Notes: generated by a model from the sequence alone, not told the origin. 21,785 nt of DNA from DATJHM01 sp035493895 (GCA_035493895.1 DATJHM010000037.1:1-21785), one strand, 5' to 3'; positions 7,717 to 15,821 are shown, counted from the stretch's first letter. Made by a program: numbers and translations.

Positions 7717-8397
7717 CTAGTTAAACAGATTGCGGATCGTGAGTCCGAAGCGCTCGATGACCGGACCGATTCCGCGTAACAGCGCCGAACCGATAATGGC
7801 GGTGATGATCATATTCGAGATCGCCCAGGTTGCGGCACTGCCAAGATAGAGTTCGGGCTTGAGCAGACCGCCCGCGACCAGAATGCCATTGCCGTAGAGC
7901 GCCCCCAGGATATTGTTCGGGATGACGGCACAGAGCAGAAAGAACAGGAAGCCCTTCACCGTATAGACATCTTTGCCGATGGGGCTGAGGCCGAAACGCG
8001 GGGCCAGCAGACGATAGAGCAGCATCGGCAGGCCAAGCTGGATAATATCGGCAGCCCCAAAGGGGATAGAGGTCAGGAGCGGCGTCCCGGTGAGCAGGCC
8101 CGCGCCAATAAAATTGCCAATGTAGCCAATGACAAAGGCCCAGCCGCCAAACCAGATGCCGAAGGGAATACCAAAACCTATCGCCAGGAAAATACTGCTG
8201 ACACCAAAGAATGGCGAAGGTAGACCCACGATTGCGAGCCAGGAAATAACAGTGTAAACTGCCGCGGCAACGGCAACTGCGACGAGTTGCTGTAGCGTTG
8301 GCGCTCCCGTAAAACGCAGGCTATAGTGGATACGCGTAGAGGCACTGCCCTCGATTTCAGGTGGCTCATTGGCGAATTCTTGCATTGGTTCGTCCAT
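7717..8397 (-). CDS. ECF transporter substrate-binding (S) component, substrate unknown
   Basis: The 226-residue membrane protein has about six helices, roughly at 36-58, 68-85, 87-104, 108-130, 148-170 and 185-210. The layout fits the small S components of ECF importers. Helix 1 carries small-residue AxxxA spacing (Ala40/Ala44 in LVAVAVAAAVY), the surface that S components use to dock on EcfT. The loop after helix 1 (GLPSPFFGVSSIFLAIG) and the NFIGAGLL and PNNILGALYGN segments are likely substrate-side features. A 30-residue acidic N-terminal tail is unusual. ATG 8397 is chosen over 8418 because AAAGGAG lies eight bases before it. It follows an amidohydrolase gene on the same strand, so the imported compound may be that enzyme's substrate or product. 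The only ECF energizing genes here are at 531-3418. The specific S family is not recognised. Confidence 0.75.
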   Translation of the reverse strand: MDEPMQEFANEPPEIEGSASTRIHYSLRFTGAPTLQQLVAVAVAAAVYTVISWLAIVGLPSPFFGVSSIFLAIGFGIPFGIWFGGWAFVIGYIGNFIGAGLLTGTPLLTSIPFGAADIIQLGLPMLLYRLLAPRFGLSPIGKDVYTVKGFLFFLLCAVIPNNILGALYGNGILVAGGLLKPELYLGSAATWAISNMIITAIIGSALLRGIGPVIERFGLTIRNLFN

Positions 8398-8614
8398 TGT
8401 ATGGACTCCTTTCGTCATTCATAAATGCACATATAAAAAGTAAACGCGATAAATCAGTCGATGCGTGCAATGACCGTTCAATATTTCTCTCGCAAGAGAG
8501 AAACTGTCAGTGCTCATCTTGTATTAAAATACCATGGAAGCAGTGTAAAGTGCAATTTTGTCTTTTCTTGCTTTTCTTCGCATAGTATATATACATCTCA
8601 GGCGAGCGTGGAGC
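8398..8614. other. Intergenic spacer between amidohydrolase and S-component genes, with structured hairpin
   Basis: TTTCTCTC at 8484-8491 and GAGAGAAA at 8496-8503 form a perfect eight-pair stem around GCAA (TTGC on the minus strand). Further out, GCA-TGAC near 8467-8474 pairs with GTCA-TGC near 8506-8513, giving a longer bulged hairpin. On the minus strand a possible promoter has TTTACA (8544-8549) and, 17 bases on, TAATAC (8521-8526), which is a weak -10. The spacer may give the S component its own control, or the hairpin may stabilise or terminate the upstream transcript. Confidence 0.45.
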
Positions 8615-10156
8615 CTAGCGCGACACCGGGTCTGGTTGCAGCAAGACCTGGCGCAGGGTTTCCAGGGTATTGAGAACCTCCTGTGTATTCTCCGTAAGCT
8701 GTGCAGGAAAATCGGGCCAGAGGCTGGCATAGTGCTTGCGGATCTCGGCGCGCAATGCCTGTTCATCCACCGTCTGCACCTTACCGTGCTCGACGACAAC
8801 GCGCCCATTGACAATCACTGTGTCGACGGATGAGCCGTTTTCGCAGTAGACGAGATGCAGGTAGGGATCGCGCAAGGGGAAAAATGCCGAGTTCTCGAGA
8901 TTGAGCAGGATGATATCGGCCAGATAGCCGGGTGCCAGCTTGCCAAGCTGATCTTCCATGCCCAGGGCCGTCGCGCCTCCCCGCGTGGTTGCCTCCAGAA
9001 GCTCATGGGGTTGCGGCCACTTCCTATAGTCTTCACCGGGCTGATTGTGCAGCAGCCCGCTAAACTTGAGGACGCCGAACATATTCTGCGTGTCGTTGCT
9101 GGCTGAGCCATCGCTGCCCAGCGCGACCGTGACGCCCTTTTCGAGCGCCTGGACCAGATGGAAGCGCCCGCTGCCCAGACGCAGATTGCTGATCGGGTTG
9201 TGTACAATGCTGCTCCCACTCTCCGCGAGCAGTTCGAGATCGCCGTCGTCGAGCCAGATGGCGTGGGCGAGCGAGGTACCTGGCCTGAGAACCTCTTGCT
9301 GGCGCAGGTATTTTATCCCTCCCATGCCGAGCCGGTCGCGAATAACTTTTGCCTGAATCTCCGTCTCGACGGCGTGCAGATGTAGCCCGGTCTGATAGCG
9401 CTGAGCCATCGCATTGCAGCTCGCAAGCAGTTCCGCACTGCACCAGTGGATACCGCTGGGACCGATCAGACAACGCAGGCGTCCTTCCGCGCTATTGTGC
9501 CAGATGGCGATAAAGTCGTCCAGAGCGGCAAGTTGTTCGGGGATGGGGGCCCAGGTGTGGAAGCGGTCGATGAAGGGATGGTGTGGGAAGTGCAGACCGT
9601 GCGCCTGACCGGCTTCCAGCACAAGATCCTGATCTTCAATGGACGGAGCAACTGCGGCGCGGATGCCTGCGGTATGATAAGCCTCCATCGTGGCATTGAG
9701 CGAGGGCAGCGAGACCCCGTCAGCGGTCCAGAGATGGTCCAGCACAGCGGTGGTGCCGCTTTTGAGCATCTCGATCGCGCCAAGCAGGGCACTGAGATAG
9801 ACAAAGCGCGGATTCCACTGGATATTCTCGCTAAATAACGGTATCAGCCAGAGTTCCAGAGGAAGAGAAGGCGAGGTCGCTTTGAGCATATTTTCGAGGG
9901 AATGGGTGTGTGCATTGATCATACCGGGGAGCGCGAGCCGCTCTTTGCCGTCGATAGTATGCTCGATACGGAAGGGATTGATATCGAGCGTATTGCTGGG
10001 ACCAATGGCCTGGATTGTTTGCCCGCTCAGGAGAATATCCTGATGGTGGCGTAAATGACCGGGTACCTCTGGATCGAGCAGGGTGCAATCTTTAATCAGA
10101 ATCTGGGGTTGGGCGGAGAAATGCGCCGCTCCCCGGTTGAGATGTTCCTGTATCAT
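8615..10156 (-). CDS. TRZ/ATZ-type amidohydrolase (nucleobase-deaminase-like, metal-dependent)
   Basis: A 513-residue cytosolic metal-dependent hydrolase of the amidohydrolase superfamily, branch with guanine, SAH/MTA and s-triazine deaminases. Metal-site residues are in place: HTH with His83 and His85 after PGMINA, His261 in LHLHAVETE with Glu264, His298 in LAHAIWL, and Asp349 in ALGSDGSASND. The SNLRLGSG segment and the C-terminal LAPGYLADIILLNLEN are also typical. These enzymes remove amino or chloro groups from purine, pyrimidine or triazine rings. The exact substrate cannot be assigned. ATG 10156 has AAGGA four bases upstream. ATGs at 10180 and 10171 are possible but less well placed. 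It is followed on the same strand by an ECF S component. That pairing suggests uptake and processing of one compound. Confidence 0.85.
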   Translation of the reverse strand: MIQEHLNRGAAHFSAQPQILIKDCTLLDPEVPGHLRHHQDILLSGQTIQAIGPSNTLDINPFRIEHTIDGKERLALPGMINAHTHSLENMLKATSPSLPLELWLIPLFSENIQWNPRFVYLSALLGAIEMLKSGTTAVLDHLWTADGVSLPSLNATMEAYHTAGIRAAVAPSIEDQDLVLEAGQAHGLHFPHHPFIDRFHTWAPIPEQLAALDDFIAIWHNSAEGRLRCLIGPSGIHWCSAELLASCNAMAQRYQTGLHLHAVETEIQAKVIRDRLGMGGIKYLRQQEVLRPGTSLAHAIWLDDGDLELLAESGSSIVHNPISNLRLGSGRFHLVQALEKGVTVALGSDGSASNDTQNMFGVLKFSGLLHNQPGEDYRKWPQPHELLEATTRGGATALGMEDQLGKLAPGYLADIILLNLENSAFFPLRDPYLHLVYCENGSSVDTVIVNGRVVVEHGKVQTVDEQALRAEIRKHYASLWPDFPAQLTENTQEVLNTLETLRQVLLQPDPVSR

Positions 10157-10207
10157 GGTATCCTTCTGCATACAATACATTGTCCTTATCGATTATCCTT
10201 GTAGATG

Positions 10208-10293
10208 CGCGGATCGGTAGGGATACGCGGATCGGCATGAAGCGCGCGGATCAGCATGAAGCGCGCGGATCGGCATGAAGCGCGATCCCTACC
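10208..10293. repeat. 19-bp tandem repeat bounded by an inverted repeat
   Basis: Three 19-base units, CGCGGATCGGCATGAAGCG with one change in the middle copy, occupy 10226-10244, 10245-10263 and 10264-10282. A divergent 18-base unit precedes them at 10208-10225. GGTAGGGAT at 10216-10224 and ATCCCTACC at 10285-10293 are perfect inverted arms around the array. The same unit occurs once at about 34-56 and in part at 392-404. It sits between the kinase-like gene and the amidohydrolase gene. The units are contiguous with no unique spacers, so this is not a CRISPR. Confidence 0.85.
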
Positions 10294-10321
10294 TGTGCGT
10301 AAGGGCGAGAATAATGCCCGG

Positions 10322-11902
10322 TTATACCGGGCTGAGTTGTTCGGCGCGGTCGTAGCATTGGGCCGCTTCTTTATGGCGTCCCAGGGCGTCCAGCGCGGTT
10401 CCCCGATTATTCCAGGATGTGGCATCGTCGGGGTTGAGCGTGAGCGCTTGCTCGTACGTTTTCAAGGCATCAGCGTAGTGGCCCATGGCAAAATATGTAT
10501 CGCCGAGCGCCAGCCAGAGCGTGGATTTGCCAGTATCAATCTCCAGAGCGCGTAGATACGCTTTGAGTGCAGCTTCATAATCATGGGAAGTGAAATGCTT
10601 CCCACCAATCTTCTCCCAGTCTTCTTCGCTACCGGTCGACAGGCTTGCTGGATGATAGGCGAGCATCTGATCATACCAATCCTGATTGCGCGATGCTGGT
10701 ATGGGTGTTGGTGTGCGTACCGACTGAGCAGGATTGGATGGCGCAGAGGGAAGCTGAGCCTGCCTGTGTGCAGGAAGAAGCGGCTGGTTGCCACTGGAAT
10801 GGCTGCCACTGAGATAAGGCTGGCTACCACTGCTGAGATAGGGTTGGCTACCACTGCTGAGATAGGGTTGGCTACCGCTGGCAAGTGGCACGATGCCACT
10901 CATGCTATTGCTATTGCTGGTATAGTTGCTGGCAGGGAAGGGCCGATTGCGTTTCCCCTGCGCCGTTAATTCGTGAAGAAAGATATCGATGCTGGCGAAG
11001 CGTCCCGTGACCTGCTGGCTGGTTGCGCACTGGAGAACCGGCAGAAGATGCCGATAGTCGCCCGGTTGTAAGACGCGCGCAAAGAGTTGCTGGCAGAGTA
11101 CCGCCAGCATATATTGATCGCTGGCCGGATTGGCGGCATTCCAGAGCGCGTTCATATTGCCGGTCTGCACGCAACGGGCATTGACCGTAGACAGCTCGGG
11201 AGGCTGATATGGCGGAGCTGGTACACGCAGCCGGGCCAGTCCGCCATCAGCCAGAAGCAGCCGATCCTGACCTGCGAGCAAGATATTGCCCGGAGTCAGT
11301 GCGCCGTGGGCAATATTGTGCAGGTGCAAGGTGCTGAGCGCATCGCCAATCTGTCTGATCAGATGGAGCATGCGTGCCAGCAGCACCTCGGGATCAGTTG
11401 CGAATCTGTTTTCCTGCCGATCGTAATGAGCGATCAAACGTGGCAGGCTGCTCGGCGCATACTGAGTAAGAGTGAGCAGATAATAGGGGCGTCCGCTATA
11501 GGTCAGCATCTGCTCGTTTAAGGGCCGACTATTGTTCCGGTCCTGATCAGGTGACCAGGAAGTGCAGCTATAGATCGGGAGAAGGGAGGGATGTTGCAGA
11601 GCGGTAATGGTGCGCACTTCACGTCGCGCCGTCTCCCACAGTCCCATCGTGGCCGGATCGGGCGGAAAGAGCTTTACCACGACTGGCTGTCGGGAGCGCA
11701 GATGGACCGCCAGATACGCTTTACCGCTCCGCCCCTGGCCCAGCAATTGCTGGACCTGGTAGACGCCGAGCTGGGCTCCGGCGACCAGCGTGCCACAAAT
11801 GCTACAGATGACCTCATTGTCGTGCATGGGATGGGGCGGTTGGCCCAGGCAACACGCCGTGGCACTTTCCCGCGTTCCGTCGTAGTAGGTGCTCCTGTCC
11901 AT
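10322..11902 (-). CDS. Protein-kinase-like protein (probable pseudokinase) with C-terminal TPR repeats
   Basis: A 526-residue protein. A short N-terminal segment has a partial zinc knuckle (CSIC at 33-36). The kinase fold spans about 47-315: glycine loop LGQGRSGKAY (54-63), VVVK with Lys77, an Arg-Glu in helix C (Glu95), catalytic loop HGALTPGN from His199, LADGG with Asp219 (DFG position), QPPE (233-236) and SDQYMLAV (261-268). The catalytic Asp of HRD is Ala201 and the loop Lys is Thr204, so phosphotransfer is doubtful. A Ser/Gly/Gln/Pro linker holds an eight-residue repeat. Two to three TPRs (about 430-525) end the protein. ATG 11902 is chosen because AGAAAGG lies nine bases upstream. An in-frame ATG at 11965 lacks such a site. 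It probably acts in signalling with the membrane protein encoded just upstream. Confidence 0.82.
   Translation of the reverse strand: MDRSTYYDGTRESATACCLGQPPHPMHDNEVICSICGTLVAGAQLGVYQVQQLLGQGRSGKAYLAVHLRSRQPVVVKLFPPDPATMGLWETARREVRTITALQHPSLLPIYSCTSWSPDQDRNNSRPLNEQMLTYSGRPYYLLTLTQYAPSSLPRLIAHYDRQENRFATDPEVLLARMLHLIRQIGDALSTLHLHNIAHGALTPGNILLAGQDRLLLADGGLARLRVPAPPYQPPELSTVNARCVQTGNMNALWNAANPASDQYMLAVLCQQLFARVLQPGDYRHLLPVLQCATSQQVTGRFASIDIFLHELTAQGKRNRPFPASNYTSNSNSMSGIVPLASGSQPYLSSGSQPYLSSGSQPYLSGSHSSGNQPLLPAHRQAQLPSAPSNPAQSVRTPTPIPASRNQDWYDQMLAYHPASLSTGSEEDWEKIGGKHFTSHDYEAALKAYLRALEIDTGKSTLWLALGDTYFAMGHYADALKTYEQALTLNPDDATSWNNRGTALDALGRHKEAAQCYDRAEQLSPV
10811..10882 (-). repeat. 24-bp coding tandem repeat in the kinase-like gene linker
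   Basis: Three 24-base units encode the eight-residue repeat SGSQPYLS between the kinase-like domain and the TPR domain. The first two complete units differ at only a few bases, which suggests recent slippage. Copy number probably varies between strains and changes linker length in eight-residue steps. Confidence 0.8.
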
Positions 11903-11984
11903 CTCATTCAACCTTTCTGCCAGTGGAGAGACCCTGTTGCCCCATGCTGGCCTCTCCACATTCACGCGATTCGCTGTTTATCTG

Positions 11985-14177
11985 CTAGAGATCGTCAGTC
12001 TTTCTGGTCGAGGGCGCGACTGTATAGTTGGCGGGCGGCGTATACAAACTGCTTGGCGGTGCGAACAGAAACGCTTCTTCAGCGGGCTGGAGCGCATCCA
12101 CCTTTGCAGGACGGCGTTCCCACTGTCCCGGGTCCAGCAACGGACTCGGCAGGTTCTGGGAGCGATGGCGTTGCAAACTGGAGGTGCGCACCTGTACTGG
12201 TAACTGCTCCTCGCCTGAGTGATGCGAATTGCTCACCGCCGACTGCTCAAAGCGCGCCACCGATTGCGATGCCTGGACGAACACGCTGCGTTGCTGCTGT
12301 TCGAGCAGATCGATCTCGCGGATAATGCGGTCCAGGATCATGCGCTCAAAGTTGGAGCGATTGGTATCCTGGAAAAGGGGCGCGTGGCGGATCTCGGCGA
12401 GCGCTTCACGAATGCGTCGTGTCAGATTGCCCATCGATTCATGGGCGCTCGTCAAACGTCGCCATTGGCCCTCGTAGAAGCGTTGCAGATGCATCAGACC
12501 GAGATGGATCGAGCGCAGCTCTGTATTGCTCTGCGGGGCTGGCTCATTGGCGGACCATGCGGGCAAACCCTGTCCGAGCCGTTCTACTGCGGCCTGAACC
12601 ATGCGGCATTCTTGCGTCAAGTAGTCATAGCGTGCGCCGCGCTGTGAAAGTGAGCTCAGGCGATCCAACATCAGGTTCAGACTGATAGCGATCGGCAGCA
12701 GGGGACCGGCCACAGTTGGCGCACGGGCCGCGATATCGCCGCGTGCCACACGAGCGTGAATATCGCGCAGAGTCGCGATCCCCTCTTCGAGAACCTGTTT
12801 CTCCTGGGCATTGCGTTCGGCCTCATTTGCCTCGCGCTTCGTTACCTGAAGCTCGCGGCGAGAGATAACCAGCTCTCCGCGCATCTGCATCGTCAGTCGA
12901 TTATTCTCAATCAGCGTCAGGGCCTGACGTGCAACGACGATACTGATGAGCAGCAGGGCCACAATCTCGGCCTCAATCAGGACATCTCCACCTTCGGGCG
13001 CAATCACCGTCAACAGGATCGCGCAGGTGAGCAGGACCAGGATGAACGGAGTAATCGTCTGAAGCGTGGGGATGAGCTGCGTCCCGCGTCCCATACTGAG
13101 CTGAGTCGAGAATTTCTGGCGCGTCGTGTTCACCTGCGCAGCCTCGGCCTGCTCACGAGCGATGCTGCGTGGATATTCGATAGCGGCCAGACCGATCAAG
13201 AGCATACTGAGCGGCCAGAGAATATCCTGGAGTGTACCGGTATTGAAGTTATTCGAGAGCGAGAAGTAGGCAAGCATACTATCGGTCACCGCCAGGAAAA
13301 ACAATCCCAGGCAGAGGCGTAAAAAGACAGGTTGCTGTGCCCGGTTAGCGAGCGGACTGAACATCAGAAAGGCACCGATTGCCACAAGAAACAGGTCGCC
13401 AGCGGGAAAGTAGATCGAGAGGAAGGCCGCGCCAGGGCTGGGTGCCTGTGCCAGACCGGCAATCAAGGGCTTCAACAGGAAGAACCAGGAGAGAGCGACC
13501 GCTGCGCCGATGACGCCAAATGCATCGAGGAGCAGACGAATGCGCCCGACGCTGGCCTTGTTGCGCCTGGTGAGCAGCAACGTGCCAAGGAGAAAGAAAG
13601 GATAACTGCCGACAAAGCCGATATCATAGAGGCCTGGAAATGGCACCTCTGCCGAGTTCATGCGTACGTCATAGCTTGTCCAGATAGCCTGTCCGCCCGC
13701 ATAGAGAGCGATACCGATGGCCAGGAAGAGCCAGGCGAAATACGCACGTTGCGCCGCCTGGCTCTCATTTCTGGCGATAGCCAGCTCATTGGCCGAGGCA
13801 TGGGCGCTCTCTTTTTGCAAAAACTGGTAGCGGAGACGCAGCGAAGCGATGCGCAGGCGCATCGTGATGCGCAGACAGAAGACAAAGCCAATGCCCTCAC
13901 CTACAAACTGAAAGACGTCGGAGAGGCCTTTGAGCGGGAAACTCTTGCCGGGAGCCTGTCCAGCCAGCACCATGCCGATGAGGAAGAGCGCGAAAGCAGC
14001 GGTGAAGATAAACATAATGCTCTGACCATGCTGCTCGCTCTGTGGATCGCGGGCCAATGCCTCCCCATGATAGATGTTCGATTCAGACTCGGCCTTGTTC
14101 TTCGCGCGATCGAACGGAGGTGGCGTTGAGGGCGTATCCAGCGGATCTGAAAAGCGTGTTGCATCGTAAAACGACAT
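11985..14177 (-). CDS. Polytopic membrane protein with HAMP-like segment and coiled coil (putative sensor)
   Basis: A 730-residue protein. After about 50 polar residues come roughly ten hydrophobic helices (about 54-73, 88-105, 145-166, 185-203, 215-240, 252-275, 283-307, 317-334, 373-393, 402-422). A charged coiled coil (about 425-470, with SRRELQVTKREANEAERN) leads to a HAMP-like stretch, HARVARGDIAARAP followed by LNLMLDRLSSL (about 473-512). The last 215 residues are helical and then Pro/Ser-rich. No histidine kinase, GGDEF, EAL or methyl-accepting domain is present, so any output must pass through another protein. The kinase-like gene directly downstream (82-base gap) is the obvious candidate. 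ATG 14177 has AGGAG ten bases upstream. A GTG at 14228 would add 17 residues. Function is inferred only from layout. Confidence 0.72.
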   Translation of the reverse strand: MSFYDATRFSDPLDTPSTPPPFDRAKNKAESESNIYHGEALARDPQSEQHGQSIMFIFTAAFALFLIGMVLAGQAPGKSFPLKGLSDVFQFVGEGIGFVFCLRITMRLRIASLRLRYQFLQKESAHASANELAIARNESQAAQRAYFAWLFLAIGIALYAGGQAIWTSYDVRMNSAEVPFPGLYDIGFVGSYPFFLLGTLLLTRRNKASVGRIRLLLDAFGVIGAAVALSWFFLLKPLIAGLAQAPSPGAAFLSIYFPAGDLFLVAIGAFLMFSPLANRAQQPVFLRLCLGLFFLAVTDSMLAYFSLSNNFNTGTLQDILWPLSMLLIGLAAIEYPRSIAREQAEAAQVNTTRQKFSTQLSMGRGTQLIPTLQTITPFILVLLTCAILLTVIAPEGGDVLIEAEIVALLLISIVVARQALTLIENNRLTMQMRGELVISRRELQVTKREANEAERNAQEKQVLEEGIATLRDIHARVARGDIAARAPTVAGPLLPIAISLNLMLDRLSSLSQRGARYDYLTQECRMVQAAVERLGQGLPAWSANEPAPQSNTELRSIHLGLMHLQRFYEGQWRRLTSAHESMGNLTRRIREALAEIRHAPLFQDTNRSNFERMILDRIIREIDLLEQQQRSVFVQASQSVARFEQSAVSNSHHSGEEQLPVQVRTSSLQRHRSQNLPSPLLDPGQWERRPAKVDALQPAEEAFLFAPPSSLYTPPANYTVAPSTRKTDDL

Positions 14178-14293
14178 ACTTACTCTACTCCTGTAGAACC
14201 CTGAGAAGCTTGTTCCGGGCTCCCCCACTTATTGACAACAATTTCTCACGATTTCTCACAATTCCTGACAACATACACATTGTTTCTACTTGC

Positions 14294-15025
14294 CTACATG
14301 GGCGCATAGCGTGGGTCTTTGTACGTGCGGGGTCTGGCTGGCTCTGTATTGCGTGCGGGCCAGGGTCTGGAGGCGCGCTGTATCGCCGGATGCTGTCCCG
14401 TCGTCGTCTGTTGCGGACCGCGGTCTGAGAGCTCAGGCTGATGTGCGGAGCGGCCGGGCTGCTTTTGTATCTTGAACGCGTCTGGATTGAGATGCGAGCG
14501 GCGCTCTGCTCTGGAGGCGAAATAGCGATCAAATCCATAATAAGAACCGGCATGACTCAAAAAAAGTCCCAGAAAAACCATTAAAAAGAGCAGCATACTC
14601 CCAGTTGTGGTGCTCACCGGATCTTTGAGCAGACCACAGCCGCCAAGGGTTGACCATAAAAAGAGTGTGAATACGCTACCGCCGATATTCATCTGCTTGT
14701 TGAAGGCACCTGCAAGCAAGCAAAGAGCCAGAGAAAACTCGCACGCGGCGAGGAAATATGACGTGAAGAGCGGTTGTGAGCTCATAAGGTGTAGCCAGAA
14801 GCTACTCCAGGCGTTGAGCGTCTGTGGCAGGGTACTGATAAGATGCGAACGAAAAGAGGGCTGGCAGGTTTGCCAGGCCACAAATCCCCAGAGGACCCCA
14901 AAGGAGCAGCGCAGGAGCGCAATCCCCTTGCCTTGCCAGCTCTCCTGCCGGGTTGGCTGCGGCAATCCTGGTTTGTGCCGGGAAAGATGTTGATGTGTAG
15001 TCATAATGAGCGGTCGGTAACTCAC
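14294..15025 (-). CDS. DoxX-like small membrane protein with long polar tail
   Basis: The 243-residue protein has four hydrophobic helices at about 35-52, 86-108, 112-130 and 143-158, an arrangement like DoxX/DoxD-family membrane proteins. Typical stretches are IALLRCSFGVLWGFVAW near the start and FLAACEFSLALCLLAGAF in helix 2. The final 75 residues are basic, Pro/Gln/Arg-rich and probably disordered. Other DoxX relatives serve in quinone-linked or redox roles, but nothing here fixes the function. GTG 15025 is used because AGAAGAGG lies seven bases upstream. The in-frame ATG at 15004 has no ribosome site. It is the first gene of the minus-strand run. The transcript leader can fold into a hairpin at 15060-15087. 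Confidence 0.65.
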   Translation of the reverse strand: MSYRPLIMTTHQHLSRHKPGLPQPTRQESWQGKGIALLRCSFGVLWGFVAWQTCQPSFRSHLISTLPQTLNAWSSFWLHLMSSQPLFTSYFLAACEFSLALCLLAGAFNKQMNIGGSVFTLFLWSTLGGCGLLKDPVSTTTGSMLLFLMVFLGLFLSHAGSYYGFDRYFASRAERRSHLNPDAFKIQKQPGRSAHQPELSDRGPQQTTTGQHPAIQRASRPWPARNTEPARPRTYKDPRYAPM

Positions 15026-15059
15026 AATGGTGCCTCTTCTCAGCCTTTAGAACGTACCC

Positions 15060-15087
15060 CGGACAGTGCGATTTTCAGCACCGTCCG
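15060..15087 (-). promoter_or_regulatory. Leader hairpin upstream of the DoxX-like gene
   Basis: GGACAGTGC at 15061-15069 faces GCACCGTCC at 15078-15086 with an eight-base loop and one extra outer pair. Read on the minus strand, the single mismatch becomes a G-U wobble, so the RNA stem is fully paired. That favours a role in the minus-strand transcript, about 35 bases before the GTG at 15025. Confidence 0.45.
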
Positions 15088-15539
15088 CGATACCATATCT
15101 CACCTTCTGCCCCGTCCCTCTACGGAAAGTTGCTTCTCAAAAGCTTCCTCTCACCCCTGAAAGAAGCTTCTGGAAACACGTCTTTCCAGGGCCAGTCAGA
15201 GCGGTGTCCCTACAAGTTCCACTGAAACACTGCTACATGCGTGAGACCTATGGAGAGTATAGGGTGCCTGTCTTCTCACATACTCCTAAGCTTCTTCCTG
15301 TGTATTGAGAAAAGATTCTGGCTGTGACGATGCTTATGTACAAGAAAGAAAGGAAATGAGCTTTTCTGCCTAAGATTTTCTTATACCAGAAAAGACCTAT
15401 CTTTGCGGATAGCCAGAAAAAAAACTTTCTATGCTGCATAATCTATAGGGAAGAATCTCTCGTAGACGATTCGGGGACGATTTCTGCGTCTACTCTTGTA
15501 GGAAACATCAGGAATCAGCGCCCATGTTGCTTGTATGTG

Positions 15540-15722
15540 TATGGCCTCTCCGGAAAGGGTCGAGGTGGGTGGAGCGAGGTTGTGGGCACAGTTGCGTGTG
15601 GTCCCCACCCTCGAAGAAAGGTAGAGGTAGGGGCTGCGGTTTATCCCTGCCCGCGAGCCCCACCGGCCCTCTCGGCCCTCAGGTTGATGCATATTGGGCG
15701 TAGATAAACCGCGCCTCTACAG
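15540..15722. repeat. Composite inverted-repeat cluster, includes dispersed repeat copy B
   Basis: Two nested inverted repeats are visible. TCGAGGTGGG near 15560-15569 pairs with CCCACCCTCGA near 15604-15614 (one extra base). GTAGGGGCTGCGGTTTATC at about 15627-15645 pairs with GATAAACCGCGCCTCTAC at about 15703-15720, with few mismatches. Inside the second, 15667-15697 matches the right arm of the first element (about 361-392), both reading CCCTCTCGGCCC then GGTTGATG. Positions 15682-15720 match copy A at 6638-6676. Confidence 0.65.
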
Positions 15723-15821
15723 GGGGGTGAGAGATGTTTATCCACGCCGAGCGTTGTATTTTGCCAATGACCCCGAGACCGAGAAATCGTGCCTCGGCAG
15801 GGGAGCACATTGCCAGAATAT

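Noticed and set aside
8461..8673. Short plus-strand frames around the S-component spacer
   Set aside because: They run into the antisense of the amidohydrolase end and lack ribosome sites. The hairpin explains the local structure better.
10208..10293. CRISPR array
   Set aside because: Units are contiguous with no unique spacers and no cas gene is present.
11591..12325. A 244-codon plus-strand frame
   Set aside because: Antisense across the kinase-like gene start and the membrane-protein gene end, with no recognisable domain.
13332..14129. A 265-codon open frame on the plus strand, with another at 12756-13322
   Set aside because: Both are antisense to the membrane-protein gene, whose frame encodes ten clear hydrophobic helices. 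The antisense products are charged and low-complexity.
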